A stretch of DNA of 64,000 nt from Pantoea dispersa (GTDB lineage: Bacteria; Pseudomonadota; Gammaproteobacteria; Enterobacterales; Enterobacteriaceae): contig NZ_SCKT01000001.1 in NCBI RefSeq assembly GCF_014155765.1, forward strand, positions 930,001-994,000. Direction: 5' to 3'. The position numbers were made by a program, and so were the translations under genes. Positions 9,223 to 17,270 of this stretch are shown piece by piece. Positions within the stretch are counted from its first letter, which is position 1; each line of letters opens with the position of its first letter. The notes below the pieces were generated by a model, which worked only from the letters and a program-made list of their open reading frames with translations, was not told the DNA's origin and made no database searches.

Positions 9223-10060
9223 GTTGCTGCTCCTGCAAATACCACGCGGCCACCGCATCACAGCGCGCAAACCACACATCGTCGCGCGCCGTCATGTGGG
9301 CAAACAGCTGCTCCAGCAACAGCAAACGGCCAGGCTGCCCGGAAATTTTCGGGTGGAACAGCGTGGTCAGGCACAGTCCTTCGGCCATCGCGCCGTCAAA
9401 TTCGCGCTGCCAGTTGTCACCGGTGTGCGCATAGCTGGCGATGCGGTCGCCGCCCTGTGGAAAATCCGGCTGGCGCGTGTAGGCCAGCGAGGCGTAATCA
9501 TCCATCTCCCATTTGCCGGGAATCTCCACCAGCGGCGTATGCCCGGCGACGGCAATGCTGTACGGCCGATCGTCACCACGCATGCTGCTGGAGTAAATCA
9601 CCCCGGCTTCCCGCAGAATCTGCGGCGTTTCGGCGTGCCAGTCGCCGGAAGGAGTACGAAAACCGCAGGCGCGGATACCAAGATGTTGCTGAAAGATGGC
9701 GGCAGAGCGCGCCATCACGGCGCGCTGTTCATCTGGCGTAATCGCCCAGAACGATTCGTGGCGATAACCGTGATAGGCCACTTCGTGGCCCTGTTCGATA
9801 ATCGCCTGGCACTGCCGCGGCCACTGCTCCACCACCCACGCCGGCACAAAAAACGTAGCCGGTAGTTGGAAGGCGCGCAGCAGATCCAGCAGCCGACCGA
9901 GCGCGCGAAACGGCCCGTAGGCGCCAAAGGTGAAATACTCTGGTGTTGACCACAGGCTGCCATTGAGCATGGCATCGCCAGTGGGACCATCAAGATCAAA
10001 CGCCAGCGCCATACAGCCACGCTTGCCCTGCGGCCAGCGCACTGCGCCCGGTTGTTGCAT
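9215..10060 (-). CDS. CE4 polysaccharide deacetylase / cyclic imidase-like hydrolase
   Basis: A 281-residue CE4 (NodB homology) protein without a signal peptide, so it acts in the cytoplasm rather than on the wall. The metal-binding residues are present: D22-x-D24 in AFDLDGP, and H97 and H101 in HGYRHE. FRTPSGDW and SSSMRGDDRPY complete the pattern, which resembles the Helicobacter PgdA and PuuE allantoinase branch that includes imidases and amidases. The start at 10060 follows AAGGAG by seven bases. It lies between the ABC binding-protein gene (11 bases) and the degenerate CE4 paralogue (8-base overlap). The substrate is unknown. Hydrolysis of an amide or imide bond in the imported compound is the likely role. 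Confidence 0.82.
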   Translation of the reverse strand: MQQPGAVRWPQGKRGCMALAFDLDGPTGDAMLNGSLWSTPEYFTFGAYGPFRALGRLLDLLRAFQLPATFFVPAWVVEQWPRQCQAIIEQGHEVAYHGYRHESFWAITPDEQRAVMARSAAIFQQHLGIRACGFRTPSGDWHAETPQILREAGVIYSSSMRGDDRPYSIAVAGHTPLVEIPGKWEMDDYASLAYTRQPDFPQGGDRIASYAHTGDNWQREFDGAMAEGLCLTTLFHPKISGQPGRLLLLEQLFAHMTARDDVWFARCDAVAAWYLQEQQHD

Positions 10061-10071
10061 ACGCCCGCTCC

Positions 10072-10893
10072 TTAGCCCTGATTCACCGTGGCTTCGGCAA
10101 TGCCGTTGTCGCTCAGGCCCCATTTGCTGAGGATTTTCTGGTAGCTGCCATCGGCAATCATGGCATTGATGGCTGCCTGAATTGCCGTGGTCAGCTCACC
10201 GGCATCTTTACCCAGCGCCATGCCGGTGTACTGGAAGGAGAAGGCTTTATCCAGCGGCTTAAAGGTGCCTTTTTCCAGGTTCATGATGTACGGCAGGGTT
10301 TCGCTGCCCTGTACCGCGCCATCCAGACGACGCTGACGCAGCTGCGTGCGCGCATCGGCGGTGCCTTCCGCGCCCACCACGATAATCGCGGGTTTACCGG
10401 CCGCTTCGCAGTGCGCTTTTGACCAGGTAGCAATCTCCTGCGGGAAGGTGGTGCGGCGGCTGGTACCTACTTTTTTGCCGCACAGATCGGTGGCGCTGTT
10501 GATGTCGCTGCGCGCCGCCAGGGTGTAGAATTGCGGACCGGTTTTGAAGTAGTCGATAAAGTTAACCACCTTCTGCCGCTCTTTGGTGTCGGTCATGCCG
10601 GACATCACCAGATCGACGCGTTTGGTCACCACCGCGTTGACCATCTGTTCAAACGCGATCTCCTGCCAGTTAACCTTAACGCCGAGCTTCTCGCCAATTG
10701 CCTGGCCCAGCTCATAATCGACGCCGCTCAGCTGATTGGTGGCCGGATCTTTAAAATCCATCGGCGGGTAGTTCGGCATGATGGCGACGGTCAGCCCTTT
10801 CTCTTTGATACTGGCCGGTACGGCAATCTCCGCCCAGGCAGAGGATTGCAGCAGCAGCGCGGCACTGATGGCACTCAATAACAATTTTTTCAT
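10072..10893 (-). CDS. Polar amino acid ABC transporter, periplasmic binding protein
   Basis: A 273-residue solute-binding protein of the SBP_bac_3 family, with a signal peptide ending near SSAWA. The body has LTVAIMPNYPPMDF, LSGVDYELGQAIGEKLGV and VDLVMSGMTDTKERQKVVNF, which mark the amino acid / opine binding group. It lies between the genes for the ATPase and a cytoplasmic CE4 hydrolase, in the same operon. It would deliver the substrate of the pathway. Binding proteins of this family take amino acids and amino-acid-like anions, consistent with an N-substituted amino acid. Confidence 0.9.
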   Translation of the reverse strand: MKKLLLSAISAALLLQSSAWAEIAVPASIKEKGLTVAIMPNYPPMDFKDPATNQLSGVDYELGQAIGEKLGVKVNWQEIAFEQMVNAVVTKRVDLVMSGMTDTKERQKVVNFIDYFKTGPQFYTLAARSDINSATDLCGKKVGTSRRTTFPQEIATWSKAHCEAAGKPAIIVVGAEGTADARTQLRQRRLDGAVQGSETLPYIMNLEKGTFKPLDKAFSFQYTGMALGKDAGELTTAIQAAINAMIADGSYQKILSKWGLSDNGIAEATVNQG

Positions 10894-10911
10894 CTATTCA
10901 CCCCGGTCACG

Positions 10912-11676
10912 TTAAAGAAGAATCGCGTTGATAAAGTTTTTCATCCGTGGGTTTTGCGGGTTCAGCAGAATCTCTTCCGGTGCGCCCTGCTCAATAATGC
11001 GTCCCTCATCCATAAACACCACCTGGTTGGCGACCTCACGCGCAAAGCCCATTTCGTGGGTCACCACCAGCATGGTGGTGCCTTCTTTTGCCAGCTGGCG
11101 CATCACCGCCAGCACTTCACCGACCATCTCCGGATCGAGCGCCGAAGTCGGTTCATCAAACAGCATCAGTTTGGGTTTCATCGCCAGCGCGCGGGCAATC
11201 GCCACACGCTGCTGCTGGCCGCCGGAGAGCGACTGCGGATAGTCGTGCGCTTTGTGCGCCAGTCCGACGCGATCCAGCAGCGCCATCGCCTCTTCGCTGG
11301 CCTCGCGTTTCGGCCGCAGCAGCACGCGACACGGTCCCTCAATGATGTTCTCCAGCGCGGTCTTGTGCGGAAACAGGTTGAAGCGCTGAAATACCATGCC
11401 GGTCTGCAGCCGCTGGCGCGCAATCTGTTTGTCACTCAGCGGATGCAGCTTGTTGCCGGCAATGCGATAACCCGCCAGCTCGTTGTCGACCCAGATGCCG
11501 CCCTGATCCACTTTCTCCAGCTGGTTGATACAGCGCAGAAAGGTACTTTTACCGGAACCCGACGGGCCGAGAATGCACATCACCTCGCCGTAGTTCACTT
11601 CCAGGCTGACGTCCTTCAGCGCGTGGAACTGATCGAAATATTTGTTCACCTTGACGGCGCGCACGATGTTTCTCAT
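10912..11676 (-). CDS. Polar amino acid ABC transporter, ATP-binding protein (GlnQ type)
   Basis: A 254-residue ATPase. Walker A (GPSGSGKST), the signature LSGGQQQR, Walker B (LMLFDEP) and the H-loop VVTHEMGFA are intact. The insert after the first strands ([20 protein letters not shown]) is typical of the HisP/OccP/GlnQ branch that serves histidine, octopine and nopaline uptake. It is 13 bases from the permease gene upstream and 18 from the binding-protein gene downstream, in one transcription unit. Confidence 0.93.
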   Translation of the reverse strand: MRNIVRAVKVNKYFDQFHALKDVSLEVNYGEVMCILGPSGSGKSTFLRCINQLEKVDQGGIWVDNELAGYRIAGNKLHPLSDKQIARQRLQTGMVFQRFNLFPHKTALENIIEGPCRVLLRPKREASEEAMALLDRVGLAHKAHDYPQSLSGGQQQRVAIARALAMKPKLMLFDEPTSALDPEMVGEVLAVMRQLAKEGTTMLVVTHEMGFAREVANQVVFMDEGRIIEQGAPEEILLNPQNPRMKNFINAILL

Positions 11677-11689
11677 CTCTCACTCCCGG

Positions 11690-12568
11690 TTACTGGCGAC
11701 GACGATGGCCGCGTGAGAAGTAGCGTTCCAGCTGGCTCTGCCCGAACGACAGCAGCGTCACGATAATCAGGTACCAGATGCCCGCCACAAACAGCAGCTC
11801 CATCACGCGCGCGTTGGCGAAGTAGATGGTTTGCGCGTTGTACAGCAGCTCGGAGTACTGAATCATGCTGGCCAGACTGGTGGTTTTGATCATGCTGATG
11901 AACTCATTGCCGACCGGCGGCAGAATCACCCGCATCGCCTGCGGCAGAATGATGCGCTGCAGCGCCTGCAAACGCGGCATGCCGATGGCTTTGGCGGCTT
12001 CATACTGTCCGGTATCTACCGATAACAGCCCGGCGCGCACCACTTCTGAGGTGTACGCGCCCTGATTGATGCTCAGGCCAAGCAGCGCGGCGAGAAACGG
12101 CGTCATCACCGTGACGGTTTGCACGCTGAACAGACCGGGAATGCTGATGGTGGGAAACACCAGCGCCAGGTTGAACCACAGCAGCAGTTGCAGAATCAGC
12201 GGCGTGCCGCGAAAGATCCACGCATAGCCCACCGCGATATAGTGCAGCACCGGATTGGGCGACATGTACATGATGGCGGTGATGACGCCAAACAGGATGC
12301 CCAGCGCCATCGCCAGCACCGACATAATCAGCGTGTTAACCACGCCGTTAAGGATCGCCTGCGCGGTGAAGAACTGGCCGACGAACGACCACTCAATATT
12401 GCCGTGCGCAAAGGCGTTAACCAGCAGCGCCAGCAGCACGAGGATCACTGCCGATGCGGTGATGCGGCCATAATAGCGGCGCGGTACCACCTGATAGCGA
12501 TCGAGATCGTAATGGGGCTGGACGCGGCCATTGTTGACCGATGGTTCAACCGGTGTGGTGTGTGACAT
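11690..12568 (-). CDS. Polar amino acid ABC transporter, permease
   Basis: A 292-residue inner-membrane permease of the His/Glu/Gln/Arg family. After a hydrophilic N-terminal tail of about 30 residues there are several membrane helices, and the EAA loop reads YEAAKAIGMPRLQALQRIILPQA. Only one permease gene is present in the operon, so the channel is likely a homodimer. The start has GAGGAGAG just upstream and lies nine bases after the end of the ArgH-like gene. Together with the two downstream genes it completes an importer. Confidence 0.92.
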   Translation of the reverse strand: MSHTTPVEPSVNNGRVQPHYDLDRYQVVPRRYYGRITASAVILVLLALLVNAFAHGNIEWSFVGQFFTAQAILNGVVNTLIMSVLAMALGILFGVITAIMYMSPNPVLHYIAVGYAWIFRGTPLILQLLLWFNLALVFPTISIPGLFSVQTVTVMTPFLAALLGLSINQGAYTSEVVRAGLLSVDTGQYEAAKAIGMPRLQALQRIILPQAMRVILPPVGNEFISMIKTTSLASMIQYSELLYNAQTIYFANARVMELLFVAGIWYLIIVTLLSFGQSQLERYFSRGHRRRQ

Positions 12569-12577
12569 AAGCTCTCC

Positions 12578-14005
12578 TCAGGCGCGCGGTCCGGCGTAAT
12601 CATCGGCCCAGCGCTGCTGGTCCTGCATCAGGGTTTGCAGACGGGCCAGCTGCTCGCGCACCCGTGCCGGCGCGGTGCCGCCGTAGCCGCTGCGAGCTGC
12701 CAGCGCCGCTTCCAGCGTTAACGCCTGACGCACCTCGGGCGTGAGCCGTACATCGACGCCGTGCAGCTGCGCATCGCTGAGATCGGCCAGGCCGCAGTTT
12801 TCGCGTTCACACAGCTGCACCAGCTGGCCGGTAATCTCGTGCGCCTCGCGGAATGGCACGCCGCGCATTGCCAGCCAGTCGGCCACTTCGGTCGCCAGCG
12901 TAAAGCCATCCGGCGCCTGCTTGCGCATCACCTCAGTATTGAATTTCAGCGTCGCCATCATGCCGGCCATGGCAGGCAGCACCATCAGCAGCGTGTCGAC
13001 CGCATCAATCACGTTACGTTTGTCGTCGCTGAGATCGCGGTTGTAAGAGAGCGGCATGGCTTTCATGGTGGTCAGCAGCGCCATCAGGTTACCGACCAGC
13101 CGGCCGCTGCGGCCGCGCGTCAGCTCGGCAATGTCCGGATTTTTCTTCTGCGGCATGATCGAACTGCCGGTGGCGTAACTGTCGTGCAGCTCCACCCAGC
13201 GGAACTGCCTTGACGCCCACAGGCACACCTCTTCACACAGCCGGGACAGGTTGATGCCGATCATGCTGGTGACGAACAGGAATTCCGCGGCGTAGTCGCG
13301 GCTGGCGACCGCATCGATCGAGTTTTCACACGGCGCCAGATAAGCGAGATCGGCTGCGGCCAGCTGTGGCTGACGCGCAATCGCCGAACCGGCCATCGCC
13401 GCCGCGCCCAGCGGACAGCGCGCGCTGCGGCGATCCCAGTCCTGCATACGCTCGATGTCACGCGCGAAGGATTGGGCATGCGCCAGCAGCTGATGGCTAA
13501 ACACAATCGGCTGCGCCTGTTGCAGATGGGTGAAGCCGGGCGCGACGCTGTCAGTGTGTTGCGCGGCCTGCGTCACCAGCGCCTGCTGCAACTGCAACAG
13601 CGCGCTCACCAGCTTGCGGCCGTTATCCCGCAGGTAGAGACGCAGATCGTTGACGGTCTGATCGTTGCGTGAACGGCCGGCACGCAGCTTGCCGCCCAGC
13701 GCGCCAAGGCGTTCTGTCAGCGCGCGTTCGATGAAGGTATGCACGTCTTCATCGGCGGCAATCGGCTGCAGCTGGCCAGCGCGATAATCGGCGTCCAGCG
13801 CGTCAATCGCCGCCAGCATGGTATCCAGCTCGTCAGCACTCAATAGCCCGGCACGCGCCAGCTCGCGCGCATGGGCGCGGCAACCGGCGAGGTCATACGG
13901 CGCCAGCGCAAAGTAATAATCCGGGCTACGCGACAGCGCGGTTAAACTGGCTGCCGGAGCCGCTTTAAAACGTGCGCCCCATAACAGTTCGGCATTCTCA
14001 GACAT
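12578..14005 (-). CDS. Argininosuccinate-lyase-like C-N lyase (fumarase/aspartase superfamily)
   Basis: A 475-residue member of the aspartase/fumarase superfamily, closest to ArgH. The family signature GSSIMPQKKNP is at 280-290 with the catalytic serine, PGFTHLQQAQP with the conserved histidine at 155-165, and GRSRNDQ at 110-116. These enzymes release fumarate by C-N cleavage of N-succinyl compounds. It is the first gene of an operon with an amino acid importer and no arginine genes, so it is probably a paralogue with a catabolic substrate, as for EDDS lyase or iminodisuccinate lyase. The start at 14005 follows GAGGGAAA. An earlier in-frame ATG at 14035 has no ribosome site. Housekeeping ArgH is a less likely alternative. 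Confidence 0.85.
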   Translation of the reverse strand: MSENAELLWGARFKAAPAASLTALSRSPDYYFALAPYDLAGCRAHARELARAGLLSADELDTMLAAIDALDADYRAGQLQPIAADEDVHTFIERALTERLGALGGKLRAGRSRNDQTVNDLRLYLRDNGRKLVSALLQLQQALVTQAAQHTDSVAPGFTHLQQAQPIVFSHQLLAHAQSFARDIERMQDWDRRSARCPLGAAAMAGSAIARQPQLAAADLAYLAPCENSIDAVASRDYAAEFLFVTSMIGINLSRLCEEVCLWASRQFRWVELHDSYATGSSIMPQKKNPDIAELTRGRSGRLVGNLMALLTTMKAMPLSYNRDLSDDKRNVIDAVDTLLMVLPAMAGMMATLKFNTEVMRKQAPDGFTLATEVADWLAMRGVPFREAHEITGQLVQLCERENCGLADLSDAQLHGVDVRLTPEVRQALTLEAALAARSGYGGTAPARVREQLARLQTLMQDQQRWADDYAGPRA

Positions 14006-14084
14006 GCTATTTCCCTCACAAATCAGCCGCAGCAATATGAAAAAGTTTGGATTCAGCCGGCAGCGATAATAAAAACTTATTTTA

Positions 14085-14099
14085 TTGCCACGCTGGCAA
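14085..14099. promoter_or_regulatory. Candidate LysR operator in the divergent promoter
   Basis: TTGCCA-CGC-TGGCAA is a perfect 6-bp inverted repeat with the T-N11-A layout of LysR sites. It lies 80 bases before the ArgH-like gene and 63 before the LysR gene at 14162. A second, AT-rich inverted repeat (AATAA-AAAC-TTATT) is at 14068-14081. Binding by the adjacent LysR protein is inferred from position. Confidence 0.5.
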
Positions 14100-14161
14100 A
14101 TAGGTGGTATTTCAGATTCACTGTACTTTCACCGCAATTATTCCGGAGTTGAATAGCAAAA

Positions 14162-15133
14162 ATGGAAAGTAAAGTTTCCCAGTCTGGAAACAATGCGAAT
14201 AATCGCGGCGATAATGCGGTTCTGGCGCTGAGTAATATCGACTTAAAATTGCTGCGGGTATTTAAATGCGTGGTGGAAGCCGGCGGATTAACCGCCGCCA
14301 GTCACGAATTAAATATTGGCCTGGCGGCGATCAGTAAACAGGTTTCTGATCTGGAGATTCGGCTGGGCATGACGCTGTGCAGCCGCGGCCGTGAAGGTTT
14401 TGAGCTGACGCAGTACGGCATCAATGTTTATCAGGCCACGCTGGAGCTGTTCGTATCGCTCAACCTGTTTCGCGAGCGGCTGCACAACAGTCGCAACGAG
14501 CTGCTGGGCGACATCGCGATTTGCGTGGTGGATAACACCATTAGCGATCCGCACTCGCCGGTCACCAGTGCGGTGCAACAGCTGCACCAGAAAGCGCCAA
14601 AGGTGCAGATTCGTCTGCAGACCGCACAGCTGGATGATATTGAACGCGGCATAAGCGAAGGGCGTTTTCATTGCGGCATTGCGCCCGTGTATGAAATGAA
14701 AAATGAGTTTGATTACTTCGAACTTTATAAAGAATACGCAAAATTATATTGCGCTGCGTCACATCCTCTCTATTGCGGATCTTGCGATAAAAATATTTCG
14801 GTGGACGTATTACGTCAGCAGAAAATTATTAATCATTTATATGTTACCCCACGCGATGAACGCCGCCTGATTCCGGTGCAGGAGAGCGGTGTGCAGGCGG
14901 TGCAGGTGGAATCGGTGGCCATGCTGATTTTAACCGGTCACTTTATTGGGTATTTACCGGAACATTATGCCGCTCCGTTTATTGCCCGCGGACAATTGTG
15001 TGAGCTGGGCGATGACACGCTGCGGCGCGAAACGGCATTTTGTCTGGTGATGAAGAAAGGCCGGAAAATAAATCCTATCATCCGGCTGTTTATGCAGGCG
15101 CTGGGGTTGAGCGATGCGGCGGCGGCGCACTGA
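14162..15133 (+). CDS. LysR-family regulator of the ArgH-like/ABC/CE4/MmgE operon
   Basis: A 323-residue LysR-type regulator with a 25-residue polar N-terminal tail before the helix-turn-helix (IDLKLLRVFKCVVEAGGLTAAS, LAAISKQVSDLE), then the effector domain ending with GHFIGYLPEHYA. It is divergent from the seven-gene operon, and the 156-base gap carries two inverted repeats. That arrangement usually means it controls the operon in response to the imported compound. It is paralogous to the LysR protein at 4698-5594. The middle of the gene (around 14700-14850) is visibly more AT-rich than its neighbours. The ATG at 14162 has a GGAGTTG sequence about 12 bases upstream, which is somewhat far. 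Confidence 0.88.
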   Translation: MESKVSQSGNNANNRGDNAVLALSNIDLKLLRVFKCVVEAGGLTAASHELNIGLAAISKQVSDLEIRLGMTLCSRGREGFELTQYGINVYQATLELFVSLNLFRERLHNSRNELLGDIAICVVDNTISDPHSPVTSAVQQLHQKAPKVQIRLQTAQLDDIERGISEGRFHCGIAPVYEMKNEFDYFELYKEYAKLYCAASHPLYCGSCDKNISVDVLRQQKIINHLYVTPRDERRLIPVQESGVQAVQVESVAMLILTGHFIGYLPEHYAAPFIARGQLCELGDDTLRRETAFCLVMKKGRKINPIIRLFMQALGLSDAAAAH

Positions 15134-15190
15134 TTTGGTGCGTGTGACCGGGTTTCTGCTGGCACGGGATGGGAAAGTGTACGCTGATGC

Positions 15191-15270
15191 CCTCACCCCG
15201 GCCCTCTCCCACCGGGAGAGGGAGACGCAGCCTGCGGACAAGGGAGAGGCAGCCTGCGGACAAGGGAGAG
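15191..15270 (+). repeat. CCCTCACCC/CCCTCTCCC-type repeat with a 22-bp tandem duplication
   Basis: CCCTCACCCCGGCCCTCTCCC followed by GGGAGAGGG forms a hairpin of the common enterobacterial type also seen at 32397-32532. It runs into two exact adjacent copies of a 22-base unit (15227-15248 and 15249-15270) that begins GCAGCCTGCGG and ends AAGGGAGAG. The element fills the gap between the convergent LysR and acetyltransferase genes and may end both transcripts. Confidence 0.75.
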
Positions 15271-15299
15271 GCGGCGTCCGGTAACAGCAACCAGAACGC

Positions 15300-15818
15300 T
15301 TACGTCAGCCGCTTATACATCACCGTGGTAGCATCCAGCTCGCCGGCCGTGGATTCGGCATAGCACGGAATCGAACCCGCCACCTGCCAGCCGAGCGAAA
15401 GATAGAGCGCGCTGGCAACATCGCTGCTGCGCGTATCCAGCACCAGCAGCGTTTTCCCCTGCTGCTGCGCCAGCTGTTCGGCACGTAACATCAGACGGCG
15501 CGCAATGCCCTGACGTCGCGCACGCGGATGCACCAGCAGCTTGCTGATCTCCGCACGATGGCGGCCGTTGGGCATACTGCTGAAGCCCAGCATCACCGTG
15601 GCCACTATCTCGCCCGCTTGCCAGGCCACCAGCAGCTGATTATCGCCGCTCGCCAGGCTGTAAATTTTGTCCTGCCAGAAACGCGCCATCACTGCGCGAT
15701 CGTCCGCGTCAATGAAGCCGACGCTGGCACCGTCTGCCACGCAGCCGTGCAGCACTTCACACAATGACGCCAGCAGCGGCTGCGCCTGGGTAGCGCTGAG
15801 AGAGTCGATTTCAATCAT
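15300..15818 (-). CDS. GNAT-family N-acetyltransferase
   Basis: A 172-residue GNAT acetyltransferase. The acetyl-CoA binding loop is ARRQGIARRLM, after the strand KLLVHP. The start codon at 15818 overlaps the stop of the upstream XRE-cupin gene in an ATGA junction, so the two are translationally coupled. The frame continues upstream to 15905 but only within the regulator gene. Acyl acceptor unknown. Amino acids, amines or toxic amino acid analogues are the usual substrates where a GNAT gene is paired with a cupin regulator. Confidence 0.88.
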   Translation of the reverse strand: MIEIDSLSATQAQPLLASLCEVLHGCVADGASVGFIDADDRAVMARFWQDKIYSLASGDNQLLVAWQAGEIVATVMLGFSSMPNGRHRAEISKLLVHPRARRQGIARRLMLRAEQLAQQQGKTLLVLDTRSSDVASALYLSLGWQVAGSIPCYAESTAGELDATTVMYKRLT

Positions 15819-16378
15819 GGTTTGCACACCACCAGAATGTAGCGCGCGCCGCCTTCGGCATGCGCCTGAAAAGAGGAACGTCCGCTGAGGTGGAAGCGCA
15901 GGCAATCGCCGGCCTGTAGCGTCCAGCTCTGCGTCTCCATGGTGATGGTCAGCTCGCCCGACTGCAGCCAGATGTGCTGTTCCAGCCCCTGTACCGGTGG
16001 CGCATCATAATCAATGCGCGCGCCCGGACGCAGCACGCCCTCCACCAGCTCCGCTTTAAACTGACTGGCCGGCGGCGAGACGTTGCGCCGCTGGAAGCCG
16101 CTGAGCGTGTCCTGCCAGACTGGCTGCTGCTCCGCTTTCAGCAGCAGCGCCGCTTCTTCTTCTACTTCGCTGAGCAGTCGCGACATGGTTAAACCGTAGG
16201 CCACGCACAAGCGATTAAGCAAAGCGGCGGTAGGGCTGGTCTCGGCGCGCTCAATGCGCGACAATGATGCCCGGCTAATGCCGGTTGCCAGAGCCAGTTC
16301 ATCCAGCGACCAGCCGCGCTGCAGGCGTAATTCCGCCAGACGTGCCGCAAGCCGATCTTCCGTATTTAGAGCAGACAT
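15815..16378 (-). CDS. XRE-family transcriptional regulator with C-terminal cupin domain
   Basis: A 187-residue regulator: an N-terminal XRE helix-turn-helix (residues about 10-65, RGWSLDELALATGISRASLSRIERAE) and a C-terminal cupin fold (about 110-185) that would sense a small ligand. GAGAGG lies about seven bases before the ATG. A nested palindrome immediately upstream (16392-16433) looks like its own operator. It forms an operon with the GNAT acetyltransferase gene. Similar in build to YdcN/PuuR-type regulators. The ligand is unknown. Confidence 0.9.
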   Translation of the reverse strand: MSALNTEDRLAARLAELRLQRGWSLDELALATGISRASLSRIERAETSPTAALLNRLCVAYGLTMSRLLSEVEEEAALLLKAEQQPVWQDTLSGFQRRNVSPPASQFKAELVEGVLRPGARIDYDAPPVQGLEQHIWLQSGELTITMETQSWTLQAGDCLRFHLSGRSSFQAHAEGGARYILVVCKP

Positions 16379-16391
16379 CTTTAACCTCTCA

Positions 16392-16433
16392 TTTTCGGGA
16401 AATTAATCTCATATAAGAGATAAAGCCCGAAAT
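16392..16433 (-). promoter_or_regulatory. Nested palindrome upstream of the XRE-cupin gene
   Basis: An inner inverted repeat ATCTC-ATATAA-GAGAT (16406-16421) lies inside an outer repeat TTTCGGG (16393-16399) and CCCGAAA (16426-16432). It starts 14 bases before the regulator's ATG, so it probably covers the promoter. Autoregulation is inferred. Confidence 0.55.
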
Positions 16434-16449
16434 CGTGCAGTGGGTCAAG

Positions 16450-16476
16450 TTGTACAATAAAATAATCATTGTACAA
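16450..16476. promoter_or_regulatory. Paired TTGTACAA palindromes upstream of mlrA
   Basis: TTGTACAAT and ATTGTACAA form a perfect 9-bp inverted repeat with a 9-base spacer. Each half is itself an 8-bp palindrome (TTGTACAA at 16450-16457 and 16469-16476). It lies 54 bases before the mlrA start and 72 bases before the XRE gene start on the other strand. The binding protein is unknown. Confidence 0.5.
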
Positions 16477-16530
16477 GCTCACTCTGGCGGTTAAGGTGTT
16501 GTTATGCAGGTCAGAATTTTAGAGGATGCC

Positions 16531-17265
16531 ATGGCCTTATACAGTATCGGTGATGTTGCCGAGCGCTGTGGAATTAACCCGGTAACCCTGCGCGCCTGGC
16601 AGCGTCGTTATGGATTGTTAAAGCCGCAGCGCACTGAGGGTGGTCATCGACAATTTGATGATGAAGATGTTCAGCGGATCGAAGAGATCAAACGCTGGAT
16701 AGAGAGCGGTGTGCCTGTTGGCAAAGTCAAAGCCCTGCTTGAAGGAGAGACCTTCAACGTGCATGACGGCTGGACGGCGCTGCAGGAAGAGCTGATGAGC
16801 GTGCTGCGCCACGTGCGCGCCTCCAAACTGCGCACCAAAATCGCCACCATTGGCCGTGAACACCCGGTCGATGCGCTGATTGACCACGTTTTTGTACCGG
16901 TACGCCAGCGTCTCGGGCTGGATCAAAATACCGCCCGCACCATGTGCAGTCTGCTGGACGGCGCGCTGATTGATTATGTCGCGTTCTGTCTGGCAGGCGC
17001 GCGTAAAAAAGCCGGCAAAGATGCCTTAATGATTGGCTGGGGCGTAGAAGATCGCACCCGCATCTGGCTGGAAGCCTGGCGCTTAGCGCAGCAGGGCTGG
17101 CGCATTGATGTGCTGGCGGAACCGCTGGATATGCCGCGTCCGGAGCTGTTTCCCGGCCAGCATCTGTTTATCTGGACCGGTAAAAAGCCGACGCGCCGCC
17201 AGCTGGAGCAGTTTGAACACTGGCAGGCTCAGGGCTTCTCGATTCACGTCCACGAACCGACCTGA
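16531..17265 (+). CDS. mlrA: MerR-like transcriptional regulator MlrA
   Basis: A 244-residue MerR-type regulator, orthologue of E. coli MlrA, which activates csgD and so curli and biofilm formation in concert with sigma-S and c-di-GMP. The N-terminal MerR helix-turn-helix reads [20 protein letters not shown], then [20 protein letters not shown]. The start at 16531 follows AGAGGA by five bases and matches the E. coli N-terminus, whereas the ATG at 16504 adds nine unmatched residues. yohO and yehWXY-osmF follow, the same gene order as in E. coli. Confidence 0.95.
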   Translation: MALYSIGDVAERCGINPVTLRAWQRRYGLLKPQRTEGGHRQFDDEDVQRIEEIKRWIESGVPVGKVKALLEGETFNVHDGWTALQEELMSVLRHVRASKLRTKIATIGREHPVDALIDHVFVPVRQRLGLDQNTARTMCSLLDGALIDYVAFCLAGARKKAGKDALMIGWGVEDRTRIWLEAWRLAQQGWRIDVLAEPLDMPRPELFPGQHLFIWTGKKPTRRQLEQFEHWQAQGFSIHVHEPT

Positions 17266-17270
17266 AAAAT

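Noticed and set aside
12578-14005. Calling this the housekeeping argH
   Set aside because: The motifs are ArgH-like, but the operon has an importer, CE4 and MmgE/PrpD genes and no arginine biosynthesis genes. A paralogue is more likely, and the choice needs the rest of the genome.
15191-15270. A possible CRISPR array from the repeated 22-base unit
   Set aside because: Only two copies, directly adjacent with no spacer, and no cas genes nearby.
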